DNA of 64,000 nt from Bacillota bacterium. GTDB lineage: Bacteria > Bacillota > Clostridia > Acetivibrionales > DSM-1351. The translations under genes were made by a program, and so were the position numbers. A model generated the notes under the pieces. It searched no databases. It was given only the letters and a program-made list of their open reading frames with translations, and was not told the DNA's origin. The stretch is taken from positions 141,074 through 205,073 of the forward strand of contig JAEXOY010000045.1 of assembly GCA_023439045.1 (NCBI GenBank), in the 5' to 3' direction. Each line of letters starts with the position of its first letter. Within the stretch, counting starts at the first letter, position 1. Positions 1-9,592 of the stretch are shown piece by piece.

Positions 1-540
1 CTCAAACAATTCCTGCTTAGTAAACACTTTATTAGGATTAGAAAAAAGCAAGAAGAGAATATTGTATTCCTGCCTTGTAAAATTAACAACATTTCCATCT
101 ATCATAACAACGTGGCTTACGTCGTCAATTTCCAATCCGTTTCTCCCTATATATTTATATTCCTTTTTGTGCGTCTCCACTGTTTTATTCAGTTGTAGCT
201 TTACTCTTGCTAAAACTTCACGTACATCGAATGGCTTAGTAATGTAATCATCTGCACCTTTTTGCAATAGCTCTACCTTTTCTGTAATTTCTGTTTTTGC
301 TGAAACAACAATAATGGGAATTTTTGTTTTTGCTCTTAACCTTGCAAGAACCTCTTCCCCAACCAGTCCGGGCAACATCAAATCAAGAATTACTAGGGAA
401 TAATCTTCTTCCATAGAAAAATAAAGAAGCCCTTCCGTCCCCGAAAATGCTGACGTTACAATATATCCACTTTTCAACAATACAGTAGCCAACATGCTGT
501 TAATTTCATTATTGTCTTCTATAATCAGTATCTTCTTCAT
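1..540 (-). CDS. OmpR-family response regulator (3' part outside window)
   Basis: DNA-binding response regulator, partner of the histidine kinase encoded just upstream. The N-terminal receiver domain has the acidic pair E8/D9, the phospho-acceptor D53 in ILDLMLPG and the conserved K102 in YITKPFD. A winged-helix output domain begins near residue 130 and is cut by the window edge, so only 180 residues are visible. The start ATG follows the kinase stop by 10 bases, and the ribosome-binding sequence TGAGG overlaps that stop, so the two genes are probably translationally coupled. The gene is last in an ATPase-permease-kinase-regulator order. The likely target is the transporter operon itself (inference from context). 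Confidence 0.93.
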   Translation of the reverse strand, partial: MKKILIIEDNNEINSMLATVLLKSGYIVTSAFSGTEGLLYFSMEEDYSLVILDLMLPGLVGEEVLARLRAKTKIPIIVVSAKTEITEKVELLQKGADDYITKPFDVREVLARVKLQLNKTVETHKKEYKYIGRNGLEIDDVSHVVMIDGNVVNFTRQEYNILFLLFSNPNKVFTKQELFE

Positions 541-550
541 ACCTAGTACC

Positions 551-1441
551 TCAAAATCTTAATTCAATCCCAAACCAGCCACAACCTCTTGAAAAGGATT
601 TAACAGTCCCTCCCATCTGCTCTATCAATTCCTTCACAATACAAAGCCCTAAACCCGTTGAATCCTGTCCGCTTCTTGCACTGTCACCCCTATAAAATCT
701 TTCAAATACCACCGATAACTCCTGTGGCAGTATTTTTGCTGTTCTGTTTTCGAAAACAATTCTGGTTTGATTTGCTTCTTTTTTCATAGCAATATTTACT
801 TCCAAGCAGCCATGATTACGAATGTTTTTCATTATATTCATAAAAATTCTACTTAAATCCTCAATATTTCCGAATATATCAAACCTCTCCTCTGGAATTT
901 CTAGTGCTACCCGCATTCCTTTTGCATTTAAGTCATCATAAAACAGAAAAAGTGTTTCACATAAAATCTGTCTTGCATCGCATATATCCTTAGGCTTCTC
1001 ATAGCCCTTGAGGCTTAGCTTGGAAAACGTAAAAAATTCATCTAGCATTGAACTCAAGGTTTTCAGTCTATGATGTATAATCTCCTTATAATGCGCTCTC
1101 TCTTCCTCATTTTCACATTCATCCAACATCTGAAAGTACCCAGTAACAGAGGTTAATGGTGTACGGATATCATGTGAAATATCCGTAACCATCTTGGCTA
1201 TTTTTTCTTCCCTGTTTTCATGCGAAATACACTGATTTCGTTGTCTTTCTAATAAACAATTCAATTCTTTTTGCATATCCCTGATACATTTAGATTTTAT
1301 GTCTATTGAAATCTCTCTATTGCTTTCCTCTTCTGCATGAAATCTTAGTTGTCTCACAAAATCATATATCTGCCTTCTGTACAAAAAATGATAAATTAGA
1401 ATTGCTATTAGTAAAACTGTCAGAATTATTGTATTAACCAT
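551..1441 (-). CDS. Membrane sensor histidine kinase
   Basis: A 296-residue kinase with one N-terminal membrane helix (about residues 4-21) and almost no extracellular part. The sensing input is therefore probably within the membrane or through the neighbouring ABC transporter, as known for BceS/VanS-like intramembrane kinases. Motifs in order are the phospho-accepting H90 in TDISHDIRTP, an N-box (NIMKNIRNHG, 202-211), an F-box (FERFYRGD, 246-253) and the G-box GLGLCIVKEL near 263. All catalytic motifs look intact. The gene lies 27 bases downstream of the permease gene and 10 bases upstream of the response regulator. Confidence 0.92.
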   Translation of the reverse strand: MVNTIILTVLLIAILIYHFLYRRQIYDFVRQLRFHAEEESNREISIDIKSKCIRDMQKELNCLLERQRNQCISHENREEKIAKMVTDISHDIRTPLTSVTGYFQMLDECENEEERAHYKEIIHHRLKTLSSMLDEFFTFSKLSLKGYEKPKDICDARQILCETLFLFYDDLNAKGMRVALEIPEERFDIFGNIEDLSRIFMNIMKNIRNHGCLEVNIAMKKEANQTRIVFENRTAKILPQELSVVFERFYRGDSARSGQDSTGLGLCIVKELIEQMGGTVKSFSRGCGWFGIELRF

Positions 1442-1468
1442 ATAACATTACCTTACTATACCTTATTA

Positions 1469-2266
1469 TTAATAAATATCTCTTATTTTGAACATCAATG
1501 AACCAATTACTAAATACATAATAAGACTAATTCCTCCTGTCATAAGAGCAGGAACCATAAGGCTTACTATATTGTCGGGTACTATCATTCTTGCCATTGC
1601 AGCTAACATATGCTCACTAATTATACCACTACCGTGAAAAGCATTTTCCACAAACTGAACTATCAAAACACCTACTCCCATTCCTGTAAATATACCTACA
1701 AGAATTCCTGTCACCAGACTTCTGGTAATCTCCATCAGCGTTAAGATAAAAATACCATACGCAGTGTGAATAAGCCACTGAATTGCCATATAACTTACAA
1801 ACTCTTTTGAAAAAATATCGTCCCCCTGTAATCCAGAAGCTACAGATACTAATGGAATAATACATAAATTCATAAACACAAATATCATTATTGGAACTAC
1901 TTTTGCTAGAAATATCTGCTCCTTGGACTTTGAGCATGCATTCAGATTCTTCAGAAATCCTCCCGCTCTCTCAGCATTTGAAAATAATGAGACAAATATG
2001 GCTATAAACATAAGTATCATACCAGAACCAACAAACTCCACAGTCATCATGGAAGCCGATGTAATAATTTTTAATCCAATGGTCATTCCTGCAGTATCAT
2101 GTGCATCAATATTTTGCTGCTGCATTATTTCCTGATTAAGAGCCTGGGGTTTTTCTGAACTTTGGTCCATAATTAAAAAGCCTGCAAGAAGTGCTGTGAT
2201 AATCAAAATCACATAAACTGTTTTTGTTTTTATAAAACGATACAAATTCATTCTGATTAGGTTCAT
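1469..2266 (-). CDS. ABC-2 type transporter permease
   Basis: A 265-residue integral membrane protein with about six hydrophobic segments (roughly residues 17-31, 73-95, 118-142, 160-180, 186-207 and 235-255) and a polar loop after the first helix. This is the usual layout of ABC-2 permeases linked to BcrA-like ATPases. The start codon overlaps the stop of the ATPase gene (ATGA, 4 bases), so the two are translationally coupled and form one exporter. Substrate cannot be read from the sequence. Peptide-antibiotic export or self-protection is the usual role of such modules when they sit next to a two-component system. Confidence 0.88.
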   Translation of the reverse strand: MNLIRMNLYRFIKTKTVYVILIITALLAGFLIMDQSSEKPQALNQEIMQQQNIDAHDTAGMTIGLKIITSASMMTVEFVGSGMILMFIAIFVSLFSNAERAGGFLKNLNACSKSKEQIFLAKVVPIMIFVFMNLCIIPLVSVASGLQGDDIFSKEFVSYMAIQWLIHTAYGIFILTLMEITRSLVTGILVGIFTGMGVGVLIVQFVENAFHGSGIISEHMLAAMARMIVPDNIVSLMVPALMTGGISLIMYLVIGSLMFKIRDIY

Positions 2267-3180
2267 TTTTCTATTCTCCTCTTCGTTAATGCTAAGAAAA
2301 AATCCTCAAGGCTCTCATTCTGAGTTCGTATCTCCGATATTGGAACCCCTGCTTTTACAAATGCAATAGTAATTTCCTGAATACGCTCAAGGCAATCATA
2401 GGCATATATTGTTTTTGTGTCCACAACGGAGTATTTCGAAATCCCCATACTTTCAAGTGATACTGTTGCTTTTTCAGGCATATCTGTAGTAATTTCAACC
2501 TTTTTTGCACATTTTTCTTCAAGTTCCTCTTTAGTAAGCTGTACAAGCAATTCTCCTCCATCAATAATGCCTACATGAGTTACTATTTTATATAGCTCCT
2601 CAAGAATATGGCTTGATATAATAAACGTTATTTTGTGATCTTTATTAAGCCTTTCTATCAAACGACGCATCTCTAGTATCCCCTGAGGATCTAAACCATT
2701 AATGGGTTCGTCCAATATCAGAAAATCGGGCGTCCCAATAAGAGCTAACCCAATTCCCAATCTTTGCTTCATTCCTAAAGAAAACTGCTTTACCTTTTTA
2801 CTTCCTGCTGAATCTAGACCTACGATTTCAAGAATCTCATTTACCTTTTCTTTGCGGTAAACCCCCATCCCGATTGCTTTCAATTTTAGGTTTTCAAAGG
2901 CCGTCATTCCCTCATAAATCCCAGGGTTTTCAATTAATAATCCTATTCTTTTGTGCTGTGCTACAGACTTGTCTCTTGATTTGCCAAATAGCTGTATTTC
3001 ACCCTCTGTTGCATTAGCAAGTCCTGAAATCATCTTCATAAATGTTGTTTTGCCAGCTCCATTTTTTCCAATTAATCCATAAATGGCACCCTTTTCTAAC
3101 TGCATAGAAATGCGATTCACAGCAATTTGTGTTCCGTATTTTTTGCTAAGACTTCTTGTCTCTAAAATATTTTCTTTCAT
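2263..3180 (-). CDS. ABC transporter ATP-binding protein (BcrA/NukF-like)
   Basis: A 305-residue ATPase, first gene of the four-gene operon. It shows Walker A GKNGAGKTT (about 38-46), the signature FSLGMKQRL, Walker B FLILDEPINGLDP and the switch histidine in ISSHIL. About 85 residues follow the nucleotide-binding fold, as in antibiotic-resistance ATPases of the BcrA type. AAAGGAG lies upstream of the ATG with good spacing. Bacitracin/lantibiotic protection is possible, but the substrate is unproven. Confidence 0.93.
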   Translation of the reverse strand: MKENILETRSLSKKYGTQIAVNRISMQLEKGAIYGLIGKNGAGKTTFMKMISGLANATEGEIQLFGKSRDKSVAQHKRIGLLIENPGIYEGMTAFENLKLKAIGMGVYRKEKVNEILEIVGLDSAGSKKVKQFSLGMKQRLGIGLALIGTPDFLILDEPINGLDPQGILEMRRLIERLNKDHKITFIISSHILEELYKIVTHVGIIDGGELLVQLTKEELEEKCAKKVEITTDMPEKATVSLESMGISKYSVVDTKTIYAYDCLERIQEITIAFVKAGVPISEIRTQNESLEDFFLALTKRRIEK

Positions 3181-3446
3181 TCTGTTTATCTCCTTTCGAG
3201 ATTATTGTAGAAAAAAAGAATTCATATATCGCAAAGAAATGTTTAAGATTTTATTAATTTTTTTAATCTAAGTAATGAACATTTTTACAGTTAAAGTACT
3301 ATTCCCCATATACAATACTACCACAATATAGGTAAAAATAACCATAACTAAAATACTTTACGCATTTTAGTTAAAAAGCTATTTACTGAAATATTAATAT
3401 AGTAGGAAAACCATAGGATGGATCTTGGTTATATTCCTCCACAAAC
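3181..3446. other. AT-rich intergenic region upstream of the ABC operon
   Basis: No gene or clear sigma-A promoter was recognised. The region separates the start of the minus-strand ABC transporter operon from the tRNA-Arg terminator. The ABC operon promoter must lie here, but no convincing -35/-10 pair was found by eye. Confidence 0.4.
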
Positions 3447-3485
3447 AACAAAAGCTTGTAACCCCATTGGTTACAAGCTTTTGTT
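3447..3485 (-). terminator. Terminator of tRNA-Arg
   Basis: A 17-bp perfect inverted repeat (3447-3463 with 3469-3485, 5-base loop) begins directly after the tRNA CCA end. Its distal arm ends in a T-rich run on the minus strand. Confidence 0.85.
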
Positions 3486-3562
3486 TGGTACGCCCGACAC
3501 GATTCGAACGTGCGACCTGCGGTTTAGGAAACCGACGCTCTATCCTGCTGAGCTACGGGCGC
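3486..3562 (-). tRNA. tRNA-Arg (anticodon CCU)
   Basis: Cloverleaf read on the minus strand: acceptor GCGCCCG pairs with CGGGCGT (one G-U), followed by A and an encoded CCA. The D stem is GCTC/GAGC, the anticodon loop is TTCCTAA giving CCU, and the T loop is GTTCGAATC. It is a single tRNA gene followed at once by a strong terminator. Confidence 0.95.
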
Positions 3563-3753
3563 ATTTATGACTTCATTATTATACTAGAATTGATATATGA
3601 TTTCAAGGGGGTTTTTTAGCCACCCCCTTGCCCATAACCTTGTACTTTACTGCATTTTATTCTTATGCTATTTGCTTGCCTTTATAAGGCTATTACATGT
3701 ATTACAGCATTACGACGAGTTATATCTAATTTTTCATTGACATTCCTTACGTT

Positions 3754-4515
3754 CTATATACAAGGCATTACATTTCCGCCACACACAGGCAGGTATACCC
3801 CTGTAATATTACTTGCAAGGTCTGAGGCCAAAAATGCAATAGCATTTGCTACCTCTTGATCTGTACCCCTCCTTTTAAGTGGTACTGATTTCTCATACTC
3901 TGAGTTCTTCTCTGTTCCATTTATTCTGTCATTCTCGCTAATTGTCCAACCTGGAGCCACCTGGTTGACGGTAATATTATGCTCTCCAATTTCACGTGCA
4001 AGTACTCGAAGCACACCATCCATTCCCCTCTTCCCCGCTACATATGCCGATTGATTTGGGAAGTTCTGCATAGCGCACTCTGTGTTTATTGCAATCACCC
4101 TGCCACTTTTCTTTTTAATCATGTCGGGGACAAAAGCCTTTGCCATTAAAACATTTTGCAATACACATGACTCAAACTGACTCTCGTAGTCTTCTACTGA
4201 TTGGTCCAATACACTTGTCCAGTTATATTGAATAACTGCATTGTTTACTATAATATCAGGTGCCCCAAGCTCAGCAAGTACCTTTTCTTTCATGGACATT
4301 ATACTGTCGAGACTTGTAATGTCTGCCTGAACAGTAATGGCTCTTCTACCTAATTCGGTTACGTCCTCAAGCACTTTTTGTGCATTTTGAGCATTTCCAC
4401 CATAGTGAATAGCAATATCTGCTCCACACTGTGCCAAAGTTCTAGCAATTACTCTTCCAAGTTGCCCTGATGCTCCCGTTATAAGTGCTATCTTTCCTGA
4501 TAAATCAATAACCAT
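3754..4515 (-). CDS. SDR-family oxidoreductase (FabG-like)
   Basis: A 253-residue Rossmann-fold dehydrogenase. Visible are the nucleotide-binding TGASGQLG (13-20), the NNAV motif (91-94, usually NNAG) and the catalytic Y158xxxK162 in SAYVAGKRG. The position usually held by the catalytic serine, about 13 residues before the tyrosine, lies in INTECA, so the serine seems replaced by threonine or glutamate. The fold and cofactor site are clear but the exact chemistry is uncertain. The gene stands alone between the tRNA and a MATE gene. AAGGAGG precedes the ATG. The substrate is unknown. Confidence 0.85.
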   Translation of the reverse strand: MVIDLSGKIALITGASGQLGRVIARTLAQCGADIAIHYGGNAQNAQKVLEDVTELGRRAITVQADITSLDSIMSMKEKVLAELGAPDIIVNNAVIQYNWTSVLDQSVEDYESQFESCVLQNVLMAKAFVPDMIKKKSGRVIAINTECAMQNFPNQSAYVAGKRGMDGVLRVLAREIGEHNITVNQVAPGWTISENDRINGTEKNSEYEKSVPLKRRGTDQEVANAIAFLASDLASNITGVYLPVCGGNVMPCI

Positions 4516-4589
4516 AAATATCCTCCTTGTGTGTTCAGTACTTTTAACCTCATTTTTTTATAGCTTAGTTAACACTACTATTTATCTAA

Positions 4590-4763
4590 CCTAATCCCCG
4601 TTCACCCAAGTCATCTATAAGTCTTACGCTCGCCGTGGACTCATTACGGCGCTCATTGTACAGTCAGTTGTCTTATCAGTTGTAGCGCTCGCTGCCGACT
4701 AGTTTCGGTGTCCTTTACTCGCGCTCGTTAGTACCCTCGCTATGGTTTTTATTAAGCTCATCC
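4590..4763. other. Composition-anomalous intergenic segment
   Basis: Between the SDR and MATE genes lies a stretch much richer in G and C than the intergenic sequence elsewhere in the window. It repeats the short motif GCGCTC or ACGCTCG (near 4627, 4651, 4686 and 4721). No open reading frame, RNA gene or insertion-sequence end was recognised in it. Confidence 0.5.
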
Positions 4764-6125
4764 TTACGATTTAACCTCTACAGGTATATCCTTTTCAAGC
4801 TTTGGCAAGTGCTTCTCATATCCCTTAGATATAACCCTTATTACAAATGGAACCCCTCTTACTACCCAATCACAGCACCAGACTATCCATATACCGAATA
4901 ATCCAAAAGAAGTAAACTCAATAATTATGTACGCTCCAAGCACTCTGACTATCCACATGCTTGCAACCGAAATAACCGTAACAAATACTGCGTCTCCTGT
5001 GCTTCTCAGACAAGCAGGTGCTACAAATGCCGCAGACCAGAAGATAGGTATACATATAAGTGTCATGTAAGTCACTTCTAATACCATTTTATATACATCA
5101 GGTTCTGGTGAGTATAGCGATATAACAAATCCTGCAAATGGCGCAAATGCTAGAGAAACTACTGCTAACATGGCCATAGAGTATCCCGTTAATCTTAGCG
5201 TCATTTTCTTAATGTCATTTCTATGCTCAGATCCAGCATACTGTCCTATTACCGTTACAGCTATTATAGTAAAAGCTGCCCCTGGTATGTTTATCATTGC
5301 ATTTATAGAGTTTGCAATGCTGTTTGCCGCAAGGGCAGCCGTTCCTAGTCCGGTAATAATAGTTTGTACCAGAAGCTTTCCGCCATTAAATATCAAGCTA
5401 TCTACTCCAGCAGGTATCCCAATAAATAAAACCGGCTTTAATATTTTTGACTCAACCCAATAATTCTCTTTGAAAGTTTTAAACGAGAAGCTTGCTACAT
5501 GGGGTCTAACAGGGTTGAGAACCACCAGACACCCGAATATTCTAGCTAATATTAGAGCAATACCGGCACCAAGAACACCCAAATCAAATACAAATATAAA
5601 CAATGCACCTGCTAATACATTTGCAACATTTGATATTATACCTGCTACCATAGGTGCCTTAAAATTGCTGCTGGCTCTTAGCGTTCCTGTAATAGCACTA
5701 AATAAGCCTAGGAATGGATAAGAAATTGCTGAACATGCCATATATATTCTTGCTGAGGACTTTACACTTTCTTCAGCCTTACCAAATAGTGCTCCTATTA
5801 TTTGATTATCAAATATGTACAATACCGCTCCAGTCAAAATAGCCAAAATCAGAACTGCCGTTATGGATTGCGAGGCTGTTTTTAAGGCTGTATATTTATT
5901 GTGTGCACCTATGTGCTGCGAAACAACTACTGTGGCACCTGTTGCAACTGCTGCAAAAATATTTATAGTTACAAAATTAATAGAGTCAACAATAGAAACT
6001 GCTGAAACAGCGTAAGAACCCAAACCACTTACCATCATAGTGTTGACCACGCCTATGGCAGCAATCAATAATTGCTCAATAAACGCCGGAAAAAACAAAC
6101 GAAATAAATCCTTTTTAGTATACAT
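4764..6125 (-). CDS. MATE-family multidrug efflux transporter
   Basis: A 453-residue polytopic membrane protein, the usual MATE length, with about twelve hydrophobic segments in two six-helix halves. The start MYTKKDLFRLFFPAFIEQLL and an early VNTMMVSGLG segment are typical of MatE domains, and the second half opens with a similar IGIPAGVDSLIFNGG segment. Members export cationic drugs or metabolites using Na+ or H+ gradients. It is monocistronic; the upstream stretch to 6488 is non-coding and the downstream stretch is the anomalous segment. No residue suggests a specific substrate. Confidence 0.9.
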   Translation of the reverse strand: MYTKKDLFRLFFPAFIEQLLIAAIGVVNTMMVSGLGSYAVSAVSIVDSINFVTINIFAAVATGATVVVSQHIGAHNKYTALKTASQSITAVLILAILTGAVLYIFDNQIIGALFGKAEESVKSSARIYMACSAISYPFLGLFSAITGTLRASSNFKAPMVAGIISNVANVLAGALFIFVFDLGVLGAGIALILARIFGCLVVLNPVRPHVASFSFKTFKENYWVESKILKPVLFIGIPAGVDSLIFNGGKLLVQTIITGLGTAALAANSIANSINAMINIPGAAFTIIAVTVIGQYAGSEHRNDIKKMTLRLTGYSMAMLAVVSLAFAPFAGFVISLYSPEPDVYKMVLEVTYMTLICIPIFWSAAFVAPACLRSTGDAVFVTVISVASMWIVRVLGAYIIIEFTSFGLFGIWIVWCCDWVVRGVPFVIRVISKGYEKHLPKLEKDIPVEVKS

Positions 6126-6488
6126 ATAATATAACCCCAGTGTTAGTGCGCTTATTTGTTACGAGTGACTTGAATGAATAAAACTATACTTTATGTATTA
6201 AACTGATTATACCATAGTACATTTAATAAGTTAATGCAAGTTTCGTTTGGAAAATGATACACTATAGAATAGAAAGTGGTAAACTATATTTAGTAATTCA
6301 TAAGCTATTTTGTGAAATCGGTAAGTAATTTTATATAGTTACATATTTTAGGTGACACAAAATTACCTAGAACAATAAATCACTTTTTAATTAAGAATAA
6401 TATAATTTAAGTAATAAAAAATTATTAAATAGAAATTAATAAGAAGTGGTATAAATAAAACATGGATTTATTATTAAGGAGGATTCGT
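6126..6488. other. Divergent AT-rich intergenic region
   Basis: About 360 bases separate the divergent MATE and pepF genes. It must hold both promoters. No consensus -35/-10 pair, operator or structured RNA was recognised by eye. Confidence 0.4.
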
Positions 6489-8297
6489 ATGTCAAAAAGT
6501 AAAGCACTTCCCAAAAGAGATGAAATCGATGATAAGTTTAAATGGTCTCTCTCCGATATATACCCAAATATTGAAAGCTGGGAATCAGATTTCAAAAAGG
6601 TAAAGGAGTTGTCGGCCCAAATGCCATCCTTCCAGGGCAAGTTGTCACAAAGCTCAGACACATTATTAGACTGCTTTAAAAAGAGTGATGAGTTATTATC
6701 TCTCAATGATAAAGTATATGTGTACGCAAGGATGAAGAGGGATGAAAACAATGCCAACTCAATCTTTCAAGCCCTTACTGACAGAGCCTCTTCACTTGCA
6801 ACAGAAGTATTTGCAGCGATATCCTTCATTGTTCCAGAAATGCTTAATATCCCTGAGGATAAACTAATGAGCTTTGTAAACGATAATGCTGATCTAAAGG
6901 TATACCTATTCACTATTAAAGAAAGCTTACGTCAAAAAGAGCATATCCTTTCAGAAAAAGAAGAAGAGCTATTGGCACTTTCACTAGAAGCAACCGATAC
7001 CGCTGGTGACGTATTCACAATGTATAACAATGCTGATATCAAATTCCCCTACATAAAAAATGAAGAGGGGGAAGAAGTTGAGGTTACAAAGGGTAGATAT
7101 GTCTCATTCCTGGAAAGTAAGGACAGACGTGTTCGTGAAGATGCGTTCAAGGCCGTTTACAGCACCTACTCAAAAATGAAAAACACCCTTGCTACAACTC
7201 TTACTGGTAATATCAAGAGGAATAAGTTCTATGCTACAGTGAGGAAATATCCTTCCTCCTTAGCTGCATCCTTGGATAATGATAATATCTCAACAGAGGT
7301 ATACGACAATCTTATCGAAACGGTAGGAAAAAATCTTCACCTCTTGGATAGATACTTAAAGCTTAGGAAAAAGGTTCTAAAGCTACCTGAGTTGCACATG
7401 TATGACCTTTATGTTCCCATTGTTAAAGAGTTTGACAAGAAGATTCCATACGAAGAAGCAAAGTCCATGGTAATTGAAGGGTTAAAGCCTCTTGGAGAGG
7501 AGTATAGCACTTACTTGAAAAAGGGCCTTGAGTCAGGTTGGATAGATGTTTATGAGAATGAGGGCAAAACCAGTGGTGCATATGCGTGGGGTTCATATAA
7601 GACCCATCCATATGTCTTGTTAAACTATCAAGATACCATAAATGATGTGTTTACACTTGCACATGAAATGGGGCATGCGCTACACTCTTATTACACCAAT
7701 ATGACTCAGCCGTATGTATACTCTGAATACAAAATATTTGTTGCAGAGGTTGCTTCAACGGTAAATGAATCGTTATTAATGCGCTACCTTCTCCCTCGCG
7801 CTCAAAGCAAGGCAGAGAAAGCATACCTTCTCAATCATTACCTTGAAGAGTTCCGCGGAACAATGTTCAGACAGGTGATGTTTGCAGAATTTGAGAAAAT
7901 CATACATCAAAATATAGAACAAGGTGAGGCTCTGAATGCCGACCAGCTATGTGATATATATTATAAGCTTAATGAGAAATTTTTCGCAGAAACAGTATGC
8001 GTAGATAAGGATATTGAGATGGAATGGTCTAGAATACCACATTTCTACTCTAGCTTCTATGTTTACAAGTACGCTACCGGCTTCTCAGCTGCTACTGCAA
8101 TTGCCAAAAGCATTTTATCTGAAGGACAAAGTGCTGTTGACCGTTATCTGAAATTCTTAAAGAGCGGCGGTTCCAATTACCCGCTAGAACTATTGAAGCT
8201 TGCGGGTGTGGATTTATCAACACCTAAGCCCGTGCAAGATGCTCTGGATGTTTTCAAAGAAACTCTTGATGAGCTTGAGGCTTTACTGGAGAACTAG
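6489..8297 (+). CDS. pepF: Oligoendopeptidase F (M3 family zinc peptidase)
   Basis: Cytoplasmic metallopeptidase that cleaves short oligopeptides. The zinc-binding HEMGH lies at about residues 392-396 within LAHEMGHALHS, and the downstream helix that supplies the glutamate ligand (EVASTVNE) is present. The protein is 602 residues from this start, the normal length for PepF. The upstream in-frame ATG at 6462 has no ribosome-binding site, whereas AAGGAGG at 6476-6482 sits 6 bases before the ATG at 6489, which decides the start. An aminopeptidase gene follows on the same strand, suggesting a peptide-catabolism pair. The N-terminal part is mostly helical, as in the family. Confidence 0.95.
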   Translation: MSKSKALPKRDEIDDKFKWSLSDIYPNIESWESDFKKVKELSAQMPSFQGKLSQSSDTLLDCFKKSDELLSLNDKVYVYARMKRDENNANSIFQALTDRASSLATEVFAAISFIVPEMLNIPEDKLMSFVNDNADLKVYLFTIKESLRQKEHILSEKEEELLALSLEATDTAGDVFTMYNNADIKFPYIKNEEGEEVEVTKGRYVSFLESKDRRVREDAFKAVYSTYSKMKNTLATTLTGNIKRNKFYATVRKYPSSLAASLDNDNISTEVYDNLIETVGKNLHLLDRYLKLRKKVLKLPELHMYDLYVPIVKEFDKKIPYEEAKSMVIEGLKPLGEEYSTYLKKGLESGWIDVYENEGKTSGAYAWGSYKTHPYVLLNYQDTINDVFTLAHEMGHALHSYYTNMTQPYVYSEYKIFVAEVASTVNESLLMRYLLPRAQSKAEKAYLLNHYLEEFRGTMFRQVMFAEFEKIIHQNIEQGEALNADQLCDIYYKLNEKFFAETVCVDKDIEMEWSRIPHFYSSFYVYKYATGFSAATAIAKSILSEGQSAVDRYLKFLKSGGSNYPLELLKLAGVDLSTPKPVQDALDVFKETLDELEALLEN

Positions 8298-8421
8298 TAC
8301 TTGGAATTTGGGCTAAGTGCTTATTAATGCATCAAATACTTTAATGAGGTTAGCCTTTGATATGTAGAACTCTGCTCAAACCACTGATTAAATAACAACT
8401 TACCACAAGGAGGACATTATA

Positions 8422-9537
8422 ATGAATGACCCACGTATTGAAAAGCTTGCAGAAAATCTAATTAATTATTCCTGTGAGTTAAAACCAGGCGAGAAAATAT
8501 TTATAGAAAACATAGGTCCCGAAGTACCACTAACGAGGGCATTAATACGTCAAGCTTACAAGGTCGGCGCAATCCCCTACCACTCAATAAAAAATCCTGA
8601 GCTTCAGAGAGTGCTTCTAGAACAGTGTACAGAAGAACAGCTAAAGGACATGGCGCGCTATGAGCTTGAAAGAATGAAGGATATGCAGGCTTATATAGGC
8701 ATTCGAGCCGGCGATAATGTGAGTGAATTAGGAGCAGTTCCCGCTGAGAAAATGAAGCTATACATGTCTTTGTTTATGACCCCTGTTCATTCCATGCAGA
8801 GAGTTGCACATACAAAGTGGTGTATTTTGAGGTATCCTACACACTCTATGGCTCAATTGGCAAACACCCCAACTGAATACTTTGAAGATTTCTATTTCAA
8901 TGTATGCAATCTGGATTATAGTAAAATGTCAAAGGCAATGGATCCTCTAGTTGAAGCAATAAACAAGGCTGACAAGGTGAGAATCACAGGCAGGGATACC
9001 GATTTGACATTTTCTATTAAGGGGCTTAATGGTATTAAGTGCGACGGTAAGATGAACATCCCTGATGGAGAAGTATTTACAGCACCTGTAAAGGATTCTG
9101 TTAATGGTGTAATAAGTTACAATTGTCCTGCCGTTTATCAAGGAGTAACCTTTGAAAACATCCGCCTTGAATTCAAGGATGGAAAGATTATTAAAGCTAC
9201 TGCAAATCAGACTGAGAGAATAAACAAGATTTTTGATACCGATGAAGGCGCAAGGTATGTTGGAGAGTTTGCTATAGGTGTAAACCCCTATATTGAAACA
9301 CCTATGAAGGATACCCTTTTTGATGAGAAAATTGAGGGTAGTATTCACTTCACACCAGGTAGCTGCTATGATGAGTGTTCAAACGGAAATAAATCCTCCA
9401 TTCATTGGGATTTAGTGTTTATACAACGTCCCGAGTACGGTGGTGGAGAGCTTTGGTTTGATGACACTTTGATTAGAAAGGATGGACTGTTTGTTCCAAA
9501 GGAATTACAGGGCCTAAATCCTGATAACCTCAAATAA
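8422..9537 (+). CDS. M29-family metallo-aminopeptidase
   Basis: A 371-residue aminopeptidase of the AmpS/PepS/AmpT type, which removes N-terminal residues from peptides using a two-metal site. The start (RIEKLAENLINYSCELKPGE) is typical of the family. C-terminal metal-site candidates are the histidines in GSIHFTPG and SIHWDLVF and the acidic residues around them. AAGGAGG lies just upstream of the ATG. It follows pepF by about 125 bases and may share its transcript. Its stop codon lies inside a 20-bp sequence repeated 33 bases downstream (see repeat entry). Confidence 0.92.
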   Translation: MNDPRIEKLAENLINYSCELKPGEKIFIENIGPEVPLTRALIRQAYKVGAIPYHSIKNPELQRVLLEQCTEEQLKDMARYELERMKDMQAYIGIRAGDNVSELGAVPAEKMKLYMSLFMTPVHSMQRVAHTKWCILRYPTHSMAQLANTPTEYFEDFYFNVCNLDYSKMSKAMDPLVEAINKADKVRITGRDTDLTFSIKGLNGIKCDGKMNIPDGEVFTAPVKDSVNGVISYNCPAVYQGVTFENIRLEFKDGKIIKATANQTERINKIFDTDEGARYVGEFAIGVNPYIETPMKDTLFDEKIEGSIHFTPGSCYDECSNGNKSSIHWDLVFIQRPEYGGGELWFDDTLIRKDGLFVPKELQGLNPDNLK

Positions 9538-9582
9538 CTAAGCTTCTTTTAGTTAAATAACATCAAATAACTAAGCTTCTTT
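9530..9582 (+). repeat. Duplicated 3' end of the aminopeptidase gene
   Basis: The 20-bp sequence at 9530-9549, which includes the stop codon, recurs at 9563-9582, giving a 33-base period. It is one of five gene ends in this window showing the same kind of stop-codon duplication. Confidence 0.85.
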
Positions 9583-9592
9583 AGCAAGTATT

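Noticed and set aside
1629..1937. Minus-strand reading frame of 102 residues inside the ABC permease gene
   Set aside because: It is a shadow of the permease frame, with unusual composition and no ribosome-binding site.
4590..4763. Insertion sequence remnant
   Set aside because: No terminal inverted repeats, target-site duplication or transposase fragment could be identified; kept only as an anomaly.
6462..6488. Upstream ATG as pepF start
   Set aside because: No ribosome-binding site in front of it; AAGGAGG lies inside this extension, positioned for the ATG at 6489.
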